Assembly (NCBI GenBank): GCA_963663375.1
Contig: OY760195.1
Location: forward strand, 1,612,001 to 1,676,000
Length of the DNA: 64,000 nt
Reading direction: 5' to 3'
DNA from: JAYREN01 sp963663375
Lineage (GTDB): Bacteria > Acidobacteriota > Holophagae > Holophagales > Holophagaceae
Shown here: positions 50,464-58,678 of the stretch, one piece after another
Position numbering within the stretch: position 1 is the stretch's first letter
Layout: each line of letters begins with the position of its first letter
Made by a program: the position numbers and the translations under genes
Notes under the pieces: generated by a model
Told to the model about the DNA's origin: nothing
Databases searched by the model: none
The model's input: only the letters and a program-made list of their open reading frames with translations

Positions 50464-50952
50464 ATGATCGAAGGCCCCGCCCCCGGGGCTTCTTGGAGAA
50501 CTCCCATTCTCGCCGACGGCCTCTTCATCTACGGCACCCTGCGCGAGGGAGGCAGCCATCATCCCTGGCTGCGGCGCACGAATCCCATCGGCAGCACCCG
50601 GGCCTGGGCGCCGGGTCGCCTCTTCCATCTGCCGCACCAAGGCTATCCCGCCCTGGTGCCCATCCCCGAGCCTGAGACACCGCCTCCCGGCCCCGGCTGG
50701 GTGCTGGGCGAGTTCGTGGGCTACGAAGACGAGGTCGAGCTCGAGAGCGCCCTGGATGATCTGGATCAACTGGAGGGTGTCGCGGAGGAGCTCTTCCTGC
50801 GGATCACCCTGCCCGTGATCCTGGATGGCGGGCAGCGGTACTCCGCCTGGGTGTACGTCTTCCCCGCGGATCGCCTCCAGACCCTGGAACGCAGCGCCAC
50901 CGAACTGCCGGATGGCGACTGGAGCGGCTACCTGGGGGATGGGCTGCTCTGA
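50464..50952 (+). CDS. Gamma-glutamylcyclotransferase (AIG2-like) fold protein
   Basis: 162 residues. FIYGTLREGGSHHPWL is the YGTL (YGSL) substrate loop of the GGCT/AIG2 fold, and DLDQLEGVAEELFLRI carries the conserved Glu region. Such proteins release 5-oxoproline from gamma-glutamyl compounds or serve as ring-closing enzymes; the substrate is unknown. The ATG at 50464 gives a short N-terminal extension. The stop is followed after 7 bp by the convergent motB stop. Confidence 0.83.
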   Translation: MIEGPAPGASWRTPILADGLFIYGTLREGGSHHPWLRRTNPIGSTRAWAPGRLFHLPHQGYPALVPIPEPETPPPGPGWVLGEFVGYEDEVELESALDDLDQLEGVAEELFLRITLPVILDGGQRYSAWVYVFPADRLQTLERSATELPDGDWSGYLGDGLL

Positions 50953-50959
50953 CGCCGAT

Positions 50960-51658
50960 TCAGCGCTCCGCCACCCGCTGGTACCGGAATTTCACCCGGC
51001 GCTGGAGGGCACGGCCCTCGGGGCTGCGGGGATCGCCTTCGATCAGGGAATCGCCGTGGGCCTCGGCGCTCATGAGCTTGGGATCGACGCCCTTGGCGGC
51101 CAGGTAGCGCAGCACCGCTTGGGCCCTGAGGCCACTCACCTCGAGGGCATCGGCGCCGCCGCGGCCCTTTTCGTCGGGGGCCGCATAGCCTTCGCACACC
51201 AGATAGAACCCGGGGTATTCACTGGCCAACTGGACGATGCGGTTGAGCAGAGGCTCGAAGGCGGGGTCCACGGCGGGGCTGCCCTCCGCGAACAGGATAG
51301 AGCCCCGGAAGGTGACGAGGCGCATCTTCGTCCCCACGTCTGGCCCTTCGGTGGCCCGGAGATCGCTAAGCAGCTTCTCCAGATCGGCGGCCTTCTCTGG
51401 CACGATGCCAGTCGTGCCCGGCAGGATGCCTTCGCCTGCGGGACTGGGCGCAGTTCCCGCTTTCCCGGCCTGCACCCCCAGCACCTTTTGCAGGGAAGCG
51501 GCCAGATCGCCCAGCTTCTTCTGATCCTGGATGCTGAAGGAGTAGACCACGGCGAAGAAGGCCATGAGCTGCACCATCAGATCCGCGAAGGTGATGAGCC
51601 AGAGCGATTCGAAATCCACGCTCCGCCGTCGCATCCCCCGCAGGGAGATCTTAGCCAT
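50960..51658 (-). CDS. motB: MotB flagellar stator / OmpA-like protein
   Basis: 232 residues. One membrane helix near the N-terminus contains the proton-channel aspartate (LITFADLMVQLMAFF, D26). The C-terminal OmpA-like domain (LASEYPGFYLVCEGYAAPDE, then GLRAQAVLRYLAAKGV) binds peptidoglycan and anchors the stator. The ATG at 51658 overlaps the motA end by 8 nt; an upstream in-frame ATG is weaker. No flagellar genes surround the pair, so it may serve flagella encoded elsewhere or gliding or another motor. Confidence 0.88.
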   Translation of the reverse strand: MAKISLRGMRRRSVDFESLWLITFADLMVQLMAFFAVVYSFSIQDQKKLGDLAASLQKVLGVQAGKAGTAPSPAGEGILPGTTGIVPEKAADLEKLLSDLRATEGPDVGTKMRLVTFRGSILFAEGSPAVDPAFEPLLNRIVQLASEYPGFYLVCEGYAAPDEKGRGGADALEVSGLRAQAVLRYLAAKGVDPKLMSAEAHGDSLIEGDPRSPEGRALQRRVKFRYQRVAER

Positions 51659-52430
51659 TGAAGGCTCCCAGCGCATGTCGGCGGACCTTCTGGCGCGGCG
51701 CCAGGAAGGCGTTGAGAGCCTCCTCCAGTTGGCTAGGATTCATCTCGGCGGCGATGCCCAGGATGCCTTCCAGCATGAGCATCCGGGTCTGGGCCTCCTC
51801 CTTGGAGCGAAGTTCCAGCTTGCCACTGATGGGCAAGGCGAAGAGATAGGCCACGATGGCGCCCCACAGGGTGGACAGCAGGCTCAGGGCCATGGCGCTG
51901 GCCAGCTTGTCGGTCTCCTTGCCGATGCTGGCGAAGAGCTGCACCATGCCGATCAAGGTGCCCACCATGCCGAAGGAGGGCGCGGCTCCCGCGATGAAGC
52001 GGAAGATCTCCTGCCCCAGACCATGGCGATCCTGGGTCGCGTGGATCTCCGAGGCCAGCACTTCGCGGATGTGCTCCCGGTCCAGGCGATCCACCACCAT
52101 CTGCAGGCCCTGGGCCAGGAAGGGGTCCTCGGGCAAGTGCTTCTCCAGTCCCTTCAGCCCCTCTCGCTTCGCCCGCTGACTGAGCCCCACCAGCTGCATC
52201 ACCAGGGCCTGATGGGAGGCGGGATGGGTGAAGAAGGCCCGGGAGGCAACATCGAAGGCCGAGCGCACATGGGCCAGGGGAAACCGGATCAGCGTGGAGG
52301 CAATGATGCCCCCGAAGACCACGATGAGGCTGGGCCAGTAGAAGAAGATCCTCGGGTTGGGCCCGAAACCGATTGCCACCCCCAGCAGTCCGAGGCCCAG
52401 CAACAACCCGATCAGCGTTCCTCGATCCAT
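51651..52430 (-). CDS. motA: MotA/TolQ/ExbB-type stator protein MotA
   Basis: 259 residues with four membrane segments, MotA-like overall: a hydrophobic first helix, FFYWPSLIVVFGGIIASTLI, a large cytoplasmic loop, and the conserved pair GAAPSFGMVGTLIGMVQLF and SLLSTLWGAIVAYLFALP. It forms the proton channel with MotB. The ATG at 52430 begins MDRGTLIGLLLG; it is upstream of and overlaps motB. Confidence 0.92.
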   Translation of the reverse strand: MDRGTLIGLLLGLGLLGVAIGFGPNPRIFFYWPSLIVVFGGIIASTLIRFPLAHVRSAFDVASRAFFTHPASHQALVMQLVGLSQRAKREGLKGLEKHLPEDPFLAQGLQMVVDRLDREHIREVLASEIHATQDRHGLGQEIFRFIAGAAPSFGMVGTLIGMVQLFASIGKETDKLASAMALSLLSTLWGAIVAYLFALPISGKLELRSKEEAQTRMLMLEGILGIAAEMNPSQLEEALNAFLAPRQKVRRHALGAFNG

Positions 52431-52537
52431 GCATGACTCCCCTGGGCAGTATCGGCAAAAGGTCTACCCTGAAGAAATATCCACGCCAAGAGGAAACGGC
52501 AAGGATTGCTGCGCGGCTCCGCCCCCAGGTTGAGCGG

Positions 52538-53380
52538 TCACACCAGCCCCGGGGGAAAACCCATGGCGAGGCGCACCAGGGCGAACCGGGACGTGAAGCG
52601 GCCCGCGGCGTTGCGGATCACCAGGGGTTCCGGCACCACGGGAAGAGTGGCTTCCTCCAGGAATTGGTCGGGCAGGTCCTGGGGCCGCATCCCCGCGAAG
52701 AGCCCGATGCCGTAGGCTTCTCCTTCCTTGAATACGACGTCCTGCCGCTGGAGCAGAGTCAGGCCCGCTTGGGCATAGGCGGCGGCGGCCCGTTCGGTCT
52801 GATCCAAGGGGAAGACACACACGAAGACTCCCCCAGGCGCCAGGAGGCCTACCGCCGCCGTGGCGTAGTCGGCGATGGTGCCCCGCACCTCGAGGCGCGC
52901 CGGGATCGCCTGGGGATGCTCGGCCTCGGTGCGCGCCCCCAGGGGCCAGTAGGGTGGCGATCCCAGCACGAGATCGAAGGGCGCCTCGCCCTTGAAGAGC
53001 TCCGGGTCCCGCAGATCACCTTCGTGAATGGTGTAGCGGTCGCTCACCCCGTTGTAGGCGGCGCTCTTGCGGGCCAGCCGCGCCGAGATCGCCTGGGCCT
53101 CTACGGTATGCACCACGGCCCCCGGGCAGCGCCAGGCGGCACTCAGCCCCACGCTGCCGATGCCCGAACCCAGATCCGCGACCCGCCGTGCCGTGGGGCA
53201 CCAGACACTGCCGAACCAAGCCGTCAGCACATCGTCCACGGAGAACCGATGGCCCTTGGCGTACTGAAAGATCTTCCAGTGCCCGCAGAGGTAGTCCAGG
53301 GTCTCGCCCTCCTCGGGCCCAAGCCCCTCCGGCGGGCGCGGCCCCGGCCGGGTCCAGCCTCTGAATGCGCGGTCGGTCAT
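52538..53380 (-). CDS. TrmN6-like tRNA1(Val) (adenine37-N6) methyltransferase
   Basis: 280 residues of the YfiC/TrmN6 type: FSVDDVLTAWFG, motif I VADLGSGIGSVGLSAAW, and the catalytic loop VLGSPPYWP, where SPPY replaces the usual NPPY of N6-adenine methyltransferases. The Asn-to-Ser change leaves the exact activity uncertain. The ATG at 53380 is acceptable. It follows the M28 peptidase gene upstream on the same strand by 15 bp and is probably cotranscribed. Confidence 0.82.
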   Translation of the reverse strand: MTDRAFRGWTRPGPRPPEGLGPEEGETLDYLCGHWKIFQYAKGHRFSVDDVLTAWFGSVWCPTARRVADLGSGIGSVGLSAAWRCPGAVVHTVEAQAISARLARKSAAYNGVSDRYTIHEGDLRDPELFKGEAPFDLVLGSPPYWPLGARTEAEHPQAIPARLEVRGTIADYATAAVGLLAPGGVFVCVFPLDQTERAAAAYAQAGLTLLQRQDVVFKEGEAYGIGLFAGMRPQDLPDQFLEEATLPVVPEPLVIRNAAGRFTSRFALVRLAMGFPPGLV

Positions 53381-53395
53381 GCCTGGCCCCCGGTC

Positions 53396-54952
53396 CTACT
53401 TCAGCATCCTGGGCCGCCCATCCCCATCGGCGATGGCCCGCCCCAGGTTCAGGATGAACTGGGCCTGCTGCACCATGCCCCGGAGATCCCAGGCCGGATC
53501 GTAGGTGTCGGTCACCTGGTGGTAGCGATCCAGGTACGTCCTCCCCTTGGCGCGGCTGGCCTCGGGGTTCTCCAGGTAGTCCCGCTGGCCCGCCAGGGAG
53601 AAGCCCGGACTCAGGGCCGGAATCCCCGCCGCGGCGAAGGGATAGTGATCCGACCGGAAGTACAGACCCGCAGGATCGGTCTGGCCCGTCATGGGCGCGA
53701 GACCCATGGGCTTGCCCACTTCCTGCGCCAGCGCCAAAAGGGTGCTGCGCTCGCCCCCCAGGAATTCGATATCGCGGCTGGGTCCTACCCAGTTGAGGCT
53801 CTCGAAGTTCAGGTTCGCCACGGTCTTGACCAGGGGCCAGAGGGGGTTCTTCACGTAGGCCTCGGCGCCCAGCAGCCCGGGCTCCTCGCCGCAGGTGAGA
53901 AGGAAGATCTGGCTCCGCCGGGCGGGGTTCGCCACGCTGGCCTGGGCCACCGCCAGCAGTGATCCGATGGCGCTGCCGTTATCGATGGCGCCGCAGTAGA
54001 TCTTGCCGTCCTGGATGCCCAGATGATCCCAGTGGGCACTGTAGACCACGGCCTCCTTTTTCAGCGCGGGATCGGTTCCCGGCAGCAGGCCGGCCACATT
54101 GAACTGGGGAAAGGTGCGCAGGGTGGACACAACCTGCCCCTGGGCCTTGAGCTCCAGGGGCACCGGGCGGAAGTCCTTCCCTTCGGCGGCGCGGCGCAGG
54201 GCCTCCAGATCCTGACCCCCGGCCTTCAGCAACGCCCGGGCGGCATCCTGATGGAGCCAGCCCACCAGCGGCGCGCCGCTGCAGCCCGCCAGGGTGAAGC
54301 GTTCGCCCTCGAAGCCATTGCGGGCCACGGTCCAATCGTACGAGGCCCCCTCGTCATCGTGGATCACCAGCATGCCCGCCGCTCCGCGCCGACCGGCCTC
54401 CTCGAATTTCGTGCGCCACCGCCCGTGAAGGGTGAGGTTGGCACCATCGAAGCGGCGCGGCTCCGCGGCGCTGGGCCGGGGTTCGCCCACCAGCATGAGC
54501 AGGAACTTACCCTTGCAGTCCAGACCCTTGAAGTCGTCCCAGCCCTCGCCCTTGGCCTCGATTCCATAACCCACAAACACCACCGGCGCATCAATGCGGG
54601 CCTCGACCAGCCCGCCGCCGGAACCGTAGACCACGTCCTTCCAGAAGGCTGGAGTCACTGCCCCACTGGGAGCCGCGAAGGCCAGGGCGCTCCGCCCTCG
54701 GTCCAACTTGACTCCCTGCATCTCCACCCGCTGGAGATAGCCCTCCCCCACCAAGGGTTTCAACCCCATCGCCCGCAGCTGGGCCTCCAGGTACTTCACC
54801 GCCAGATCTCCGCCCCGCTGCCCCGTGCCCCGACCCTCCAACAGGGGATCCGCCAGGAAGGCCATGTGGGCCCGGATGGGAGCCTCTTCCACCACCGGCG
54901 GTGCGGCCACCAGGGTGGGCAGAAGGGCAAGACAGAGAACCAGCGCACGCAT
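53396..54952 (-). CDS. Secreted M28 family peptidase with a PA domain
   Basis: 518 residues with a signal peptide (MRALVLCLALLPTLVAAPP). A PA-type insert (about 95-260, VFVGYGIEAKGEGWDD) precedes the catalytic core: VVYSAHWDHLG, CGAIDNGSAIGSLL, TCGEEPGLLGAEAY, and a late YFRSDHYPFAAAGIP. All the expected zinc ligands and the catalytic Glu are present. It is the second M28 enzyme in this window but is not closely related to the one at 99-1139. The ATG at 54952 has GGAG. Confidence 0.92.
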   Translation of the reverse strand: MRALVLCLALLPTLVAAPPVVEEAPIRAHMAFLADPLLEGRGTGQRGGDLAVKYLEAQLRAMGLKPLVGEGYLQRVEMQGVKLDRGRSALAFAAPSGAVTPAFWKDVVYGSGGGLVEARIDAPVVFVGYGIEAKGEGWDDFKGLDCKGKFLLMLVGEPRPSAAEPRRFDGANLTLHGRWRTKFEEAGRRGAAGMLVIHDDEGASYDWTVARNGFEGERFTLAGCSGAPLVGWLHQDAARALLKAGGQDLEALRRAAEGKDFRPVPLELKAQGQVVSTLRTFPQFNVAGLLPGTDPALKKEAVVYSAHWDHLGIQDGKIYCGAIDNGSAIGSLLAVAQASVANPARRSQIFLLTCGEEPGLLGAEAYVKNPLWPLVKTVANLNFESLNWVGPSRDIEFLGGERSTLLALAQEVGKPMGLAPMTGQTDPAGLYFRSDHYPFAAAGIPALSPGFSLAGQRDYLENPEASRAKGRTYLDRYHQVTDTYDPAWDLRGMVQQAQFILNLGRAIADGDGRPRMLK

Positions 54953-55004
54953 GCGAACTCCAAAGGGCTGTCATCAGCCTAACTCGAAAGGATTCGAGAA
55001 TCAT

Positions 55005-55033
55005 TTGACCTTCAAGACGACTGGTCGTATTGT
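55005..55033 (+). promoter_or_regulatory. Promoter and palindromic operator of the TetR operon
   Basis: TTGACC (-35, 55005-55010) and TATTGT (-10, 55028-55033) are 17 bp apart. Between them lies the dyad ACGAC-TG-GTCGT (55017-55028). A repressor bound here would block polymerase, so autoregulation by the TetR protein encoded at 55041 is likely. Confidence 0.68.
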
Positions 55034-55040
55034 AATTGCC

Positions 55041-55646
55041 ATGGTCAGTACGCCCCGCAGCCTCGACACCCGCACCCGCCTGTTGGAATCAGGCCTCGCC
55101 TACTTTTCCGCCCGCGGCTTTCACGGCACGGGCATCCAGGAAATCGTGGCGGCGGCGGGGGTTCCCAAGGGCTCCTTCTACAACCACTACCCCAGCAAAG
55201 AGGATTTCGGCGCCGCCATCATCCTCCACTACGGCGAAGCCTTCTTCCAGAGATGGCGCCTGAGCCTGGAACAAGCGAAAGCCCTCGGTCCCCTGGCGGC
55301 CCTGCGTGAAAGCTACGAGCAACTCCTGGCGAGCCATGAGTGCTGTCAGCCCAAGGTCGGCTGCCTGGTAGGCAATCTGGCGGCGGAAATCAGCGGTTCG
55401 AGCCCGGCCTGCCAGGAGGCCATGGCCAGGGTCATCGCCTCCTGGCGCGAAGGCTTCACCGAGTATCTCCGCCGAGGCCAGGGCCTGGGCGAAGTGCGCA
55501 CCGATGTGACGGCGGAGGCCCTGGCGGATTTCTTCTGGTGCGCCTGGGAGGGCAGCCTCCTGGCCATGAAGATCCAGGGTTCCACCGCCCCCGTGCGGCA
55601 GTGTCTCGCGTTCCTGTTCAACGAAGTCATCCCCCCGAGAGGCTGA
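55041..55646 (+). CDS. nemR: TetR-family repressor, NemR-like
   Basis: 201 residues. The N-terminal HTH is typical: GIQEIVAAAGVPKGSFYNHY. The C-terminal ligand domain contains a Cys pair, SHECCQPKVGCLVGNLAAE, close to the region where NemR-type repressors keep reactive cysteines that sense electrophiles and hypochlorite. The neighbouring genes (YqhD-like, DJ-1-like, OYE) are classic NemR-type targets. The ATG at 55041 lies 7 nt after the -10, implying a very short or leaderless 5' end. Confidence 0.8.
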   Translation: MVSTPRSLDTRTRLLESGLAYFSARGFHGTGIQEIVAAAGVPKGSFYNHYPSKEDFGAAIILHYGEAFFQRWRLSLEQAKALGPLAALRESYEQLLASHECCQPKVGCLVGNLAAEISGSSPACQEAMARVIASWREGFTEYLRRGQGLGEVRTDVTAEALADFFWCAWEGSLLAMKIQGSTAPVRQCLAFLFNEVIPPRG

Positions 55647-55647
55647 A

Positions 55648-56805
55648 ATGCAGAACTTCACCTTCCACAACCCCACGAAGATCATCTTTGGTCAGGGCCG
55701 CATCTCCGACCTGGCGAAGGAGATTCCCGCAGGCCAGCGGGTGCTGATCACCTACGGCGGCGGCAGCGTGGTCAAGAACGGCACCCTGGACGAGGTGCGG
55801 GCGGCCCTCGCCCACGCGAGCGTTACGGAATTCGGCGGCATCGAACCCAATCCCAGCTTTGAAACCCTGATGAAGGCCGTCCAGGTGGCGCGGGAGACCC
55901 AGGCGGAGTTCATCCTGGCCGTGGGCGGCGGCTCGGTCATGGACGGCACCAAGTTCATCGCCGCTGCGGTGCCCTTCACCGGCGAAGATCCCTGGGATCT
56001 CGTGACCCGCAAGGCCCCCGTGAAGGCCGCCCTGCCCTTCGGCACCGTCCTGACTCTGCCCGCCACGGGTTCGGAAATGAACAGCGGCGCCGTCATCACC
56101 CGCACCTCCCTCGGCGCCAAGCTGGCCTTCGGCAGCCCCCTGCTCTTTCCCCGGTTCTCCGTGCTGGATCCCACCAAGACCTACACCCTGCCTCCCCGCC
56201 AGATCGCCAACGGCGTGGTGGATGCCTTCGTGCACACCATGGAGCAATACCTCACCTATCCGGCGGACGCGCCCCTCCAGGACCGCTTCTCCGAGGGTCT
56301 GCTGCGCACGCTGATCGAAGTGGGCCCCGTGACCTTGAAGCACCCGGAGCAGTACGAGGCCCGGGCCACCTTCGTGTGGAGCGCCACCCTGGCCCTCAAC
56401 GGCCTCATCGGCGCCGGCGTACCCCAGGACTGGGCCACCCACATGATCGGCCACGAACTCACCGCCAAGTTCGGCCTGGATCACGCCCAGAGCCTCGCGG
56501 TGATCCTGCCCGCCATGCTCATGGAGCGGCTGGAGGCCAAGGGCGCCAAGCTGGTGCAGTACGCGGAACGGGTCTGGGATCTGCGGGACGGCGATGCGAG
56601 CGCCCGGGCCACCCAGGCCATTGAACGCACCCGTGCCTTCTTCGAGAGCCTGGGGGTGAAGACGCGCCTGAGCGAGTACGGCATCGGTGCCGAAGCGATC
56701 CCGGGCCTCGTGGCGGCCCTGGAAGCCCACGGCATGAAGGCCCTGGGGGAGAAGCGCGACGTCACCCTGGAGGTTTCGCGCCGGGTGCTGGAACGGGCCC
56801 TGTGA
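55648..56805 (+). CDS. yqhD: YqhD-like iron/zinc-dependent alcohol dehydrogenase (aldehyde reductase)
   Basis: 385 residues, matching YqhD from the first residues (MQNFTFHNPTKIIFGQGRIS) through VLITYGGGSVVKNGTLDEV. Metal ligands are visible in VVDAFVHTMEQY and in HMIGHELTAKFGLDHAQSLA. YqhD reduces toxic aldehydes such as methylglyoxal and acrolein with NADPH. It starts 1 bp after the repressor gene. A weak hairpin (56809-56845) follows it. Confidence 0.93.
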   Translation: MQNFTFHNPTKIIFGQGRISDLAKEIPAGQRVLITYGGGSVVKNGTLDEVRAALAHASVTEFGGIEPNPSFETLMKAVQVARETQAEFILAVGGGSVMDGTKFIAAAVPFTGEDPWDLVTRKAPVKAALPFGTVLTLPATGSEMNSGAVITRTSLGAKLAFGSPLLFPRFSVLDPTKTYTLPPRQIANGVVDAFVHTMEQYLTYPADAPLQDRFSEGLLRTLIEVGPVTLKHPEQYEARATFVWSATLALNGLIGAGVPQDWATHMIGHELTAKFGLDHAQSLAVILPAMLMERLEAKGAKLVQYAERVWDLRDGDASARATQAIERTRAFFESLGVKTRLSEYGIGAEAIPGLVAALEAHGMKALGEKRDVTLEVSRRVLERAL

Positions 56806-56886
56806 CCAAACGGGCCTTTGGCCTATCCGCGCTACCCGGCCCGTTCAGGGTTTGGGCGGTGTATTCCCCCTTCTGAAGGAACCCTC

Positions 56887-57564
56887 ATGAAAATCCTGAT
56901 GGTGCTCACCTCTCACGACCAGCTCGGCAACACCGGCCAGAAGACCGGCTTCTGGCTGGAAGAATTCGCCGCCCCCTTTTACGTGTTCCAGGATGCGGGC
57001 GCGCAAATCACCCTGGCTTCCCCCAAGGGTGGCCAGCCGCCCCTGGATCCCAAGAGCGATGACCCGTCCTTCCAGACGGAAGCCACCCACCGTTTCAAGG
57101 CCGATCCCGCAGCCCAGGCCATGCTGGCCGCCACCATCCAGCTGTCGGGCGTTTCCGCCAAGGATTTCGATGGCGTGTTCTACCCCGGAGGCCACGGCCC
57201 CCTGTGGGATCTGGCCGAAGATGCCGACTCCATCAAGCTCATCGAGACAACCCTCGCCACAGGCAAACCCTTGGCCTCCGTGTGCCACGCGCCCGGTGTC
57301 CTGCGCCACGCGAAGCACGCCGATGGCACCCCCATCGTGAAGGGCCGCACCGTCACGGGCTTCTCCAATACCGAGGAAGAGGCCGTGCAACTCACGGCCA
57401 TTGTGCCCTTCCTGGTGGAAGACGAATTGAAGCGGAAGGGTGGGGTGTACTCCAAGGGGCCCGATTGGGCGCCTTTTGTGCTCACCGATGGTTTCCTGAT
57501 CACGGGCCAGAATCCCGCCTCCTCAGAACTTGCCGCCCAGGCGCTGCTCGCCAAACTGAAGTGA
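56887..57564 (+). CDS. DJ-1/PfpI family glyoxalase III-like protein
   Basis: 225 residues of the Hsp31/glyoxalase III-like class. It has the nucleophile elbow ASVCHAPGVLRHAK with Cys, the YPGGHGPLWDLAED acidic/His region, and GFSNTEEEAVQLT near the end. Such proteins convert methylglyoxal to lactate without glutathione or repair glycated molecules. The ATG at 56887 has AAGGAA upstream. It is in the electrophile operon between yqhD and an OYE. Confidence 0.9.
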   Translation: MKILMVLTSHDQLGNTGQKTGFWLEEFAAPFYVFQDAGAQITLASPKGGQPPLDPKSDDPSFQTEATHRFKADPAAQAMLAATIQLSGVSAKDFDGVFYPGGHGPLWDLAEDADSIKLIETTLATGKPLASVCHAPGVLRHAKHADGTPIVKGRTVTGFSNTEEEAVQLTAIVPFLVEDELKRKGGVYSKGPDWAPFVLTDGFLITGQNPASSELAAQALLAKLK

Positions 57565-57572
57565 ATCCAGCC

Positions 57573-58667
57573 ATGACCCCCACGACCCACCTATTTGAGC
57601 CTTTCACCCTGCGGGGAACGACCTTCCCCAACCGCATCGCCGTCTCGCCCATGTGCCAGTACTCGGCCACGGAGGGGCGCGCCTCGGACTGGCATCTGGT
57701 CCATTACGGCGGACTCGCCCAGGGCGGTGCGGGGCTCGTCCTCATGGAAGCCGCCGCCGTCCGGCCCGAGGGCCGCATCAGCCCCCAGGATCTGGGGCTC
57801 TGGGAAGACGCTCAGATCGAACCCTTGGCCCGCATCAACCGCTTCATCGCCTCCCAGGGCGCCGTGCCCGGCATCCAACTGGCCCATGCGGGACGCAAGG
57901 CCTGCACCCCCGCGCCCTGGCGCGGTGCATCGGCCACCCTCCCTCTATCCGAAGGCGGCTGGCAGCCCGTGGCGCCCAGCGCCCTGCCCTTCGATACGGG
58001 CTGGGCCACGCCCACGGCGCTGAGTGAGGCCGGTATCACGGAGATCATCGATTCCTTTGTGGCCGCCGCCAAGCGGGCCCTGGCAGCGGGTTTCCAGGTG
58101 ATCGAGCTCCACGCGGCCCATGGCTATCTGCTCCACCAGTTCCTCTCACCCCTCGCCAATCAGCGCACGGATGCCTACGGCGGCGCCTTCGCCAACCGCA
58201 CCCGCCTGCTGCGAGAAGTCGCGGCGGCGGTGCGACGGGTCTGGCCCGAGCACCTGCCCCTCTTCGTGCGCATCTCCGCCACTGACTGGGCCGAGGGCGG
58301 CTGGTATCCGGAGGAATCCGCTCTGCTCGGCAAGGCTCTCCGTGAGCTCGGTGTGGATCTGGTGGATGTCTCCAGCGGCGGCATGGTGCCCAGGGCCACG
58401 ATCCCGGTGGCTCCCGGCTACCAGGTTCCCTTTGCGGCGCGCATCCGCACCGATGCAGGCCTCCCCACCGGCGCCGTGGGCCTCATCACCGAGCCCTGCC
58501 AAGCCGAGGCGATTCTCTCGGAAAACAAGGCCGACCTCGTCTTCCTCGGCCGTGAACTCCTCCGGGATCCCCGCTGGCCTCTGCGTGCCGCCCAAGAACT
58601 GGGCGTCGAAACACCCTGGCCGGCCCAGTACGCCCGGGCGGCCAGGGGTACAGTGCCCATCCGATAA
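57573..58667 (+). CDS. Old Yellow Enzyme family NADH:flavin oxidoreductase (YqjM-like)
   Basis: 364 residues. FMN-barrel signatures: SPMCQYSATEG, GIQLAHAGRKA, ELHAAHGYLLHQFLSPLANQ and DVSSGGMVPRA. The Cys in MCQYSA is the redox-tuning residue of the YqjM/thermophilic-like class. It reduces activated alkenes, for example enals and quinones. The ATG at 57573 is 8 bp after the DJ-1 gene; it completes the detoxification operon. Confidence 0.93.
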   Translation: MTPTTHLFEPFTLRGTTFPNRIAVSPMCQYSATEGRASDWHLVHYGGLAQGGAGLVLMEAAAVRPEGRISPQDLGLWEDAQIEPLARINRFIASQGAVPGIQLAHAGRKACTPAPWRGASATLPLSEGGWQPVAPSALPFDTGWATPTALSEAGITEIIDSFVAAAKRALAAGFQVIELHAAHGYLLHQFLSPLANQRTDAYGGAFANRTRLLREVAAAVRRVWPEHLPLFVRISATDWAEGGWYPEESALLGKALRELGVDLVDVSSGGMVPRATIPVAPGYQVPFAARIRTDAGLPTGAVGLITEPCQAEAILSENKADLVFLGRELLRDPRWPLRAAQELGVETPWPAQYARAARGTVPIR

Positions 58668-58678
58668 AAGCCAGCGAC

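Noticed and set aside
56809..56845. Inverted repeat between the yqhD-like and DJ-1-like genes as a terminator
   Set aside because: The stem has only 8 bp and a 21-nt loop, with no T-run; at most it is an RNA-stability element.
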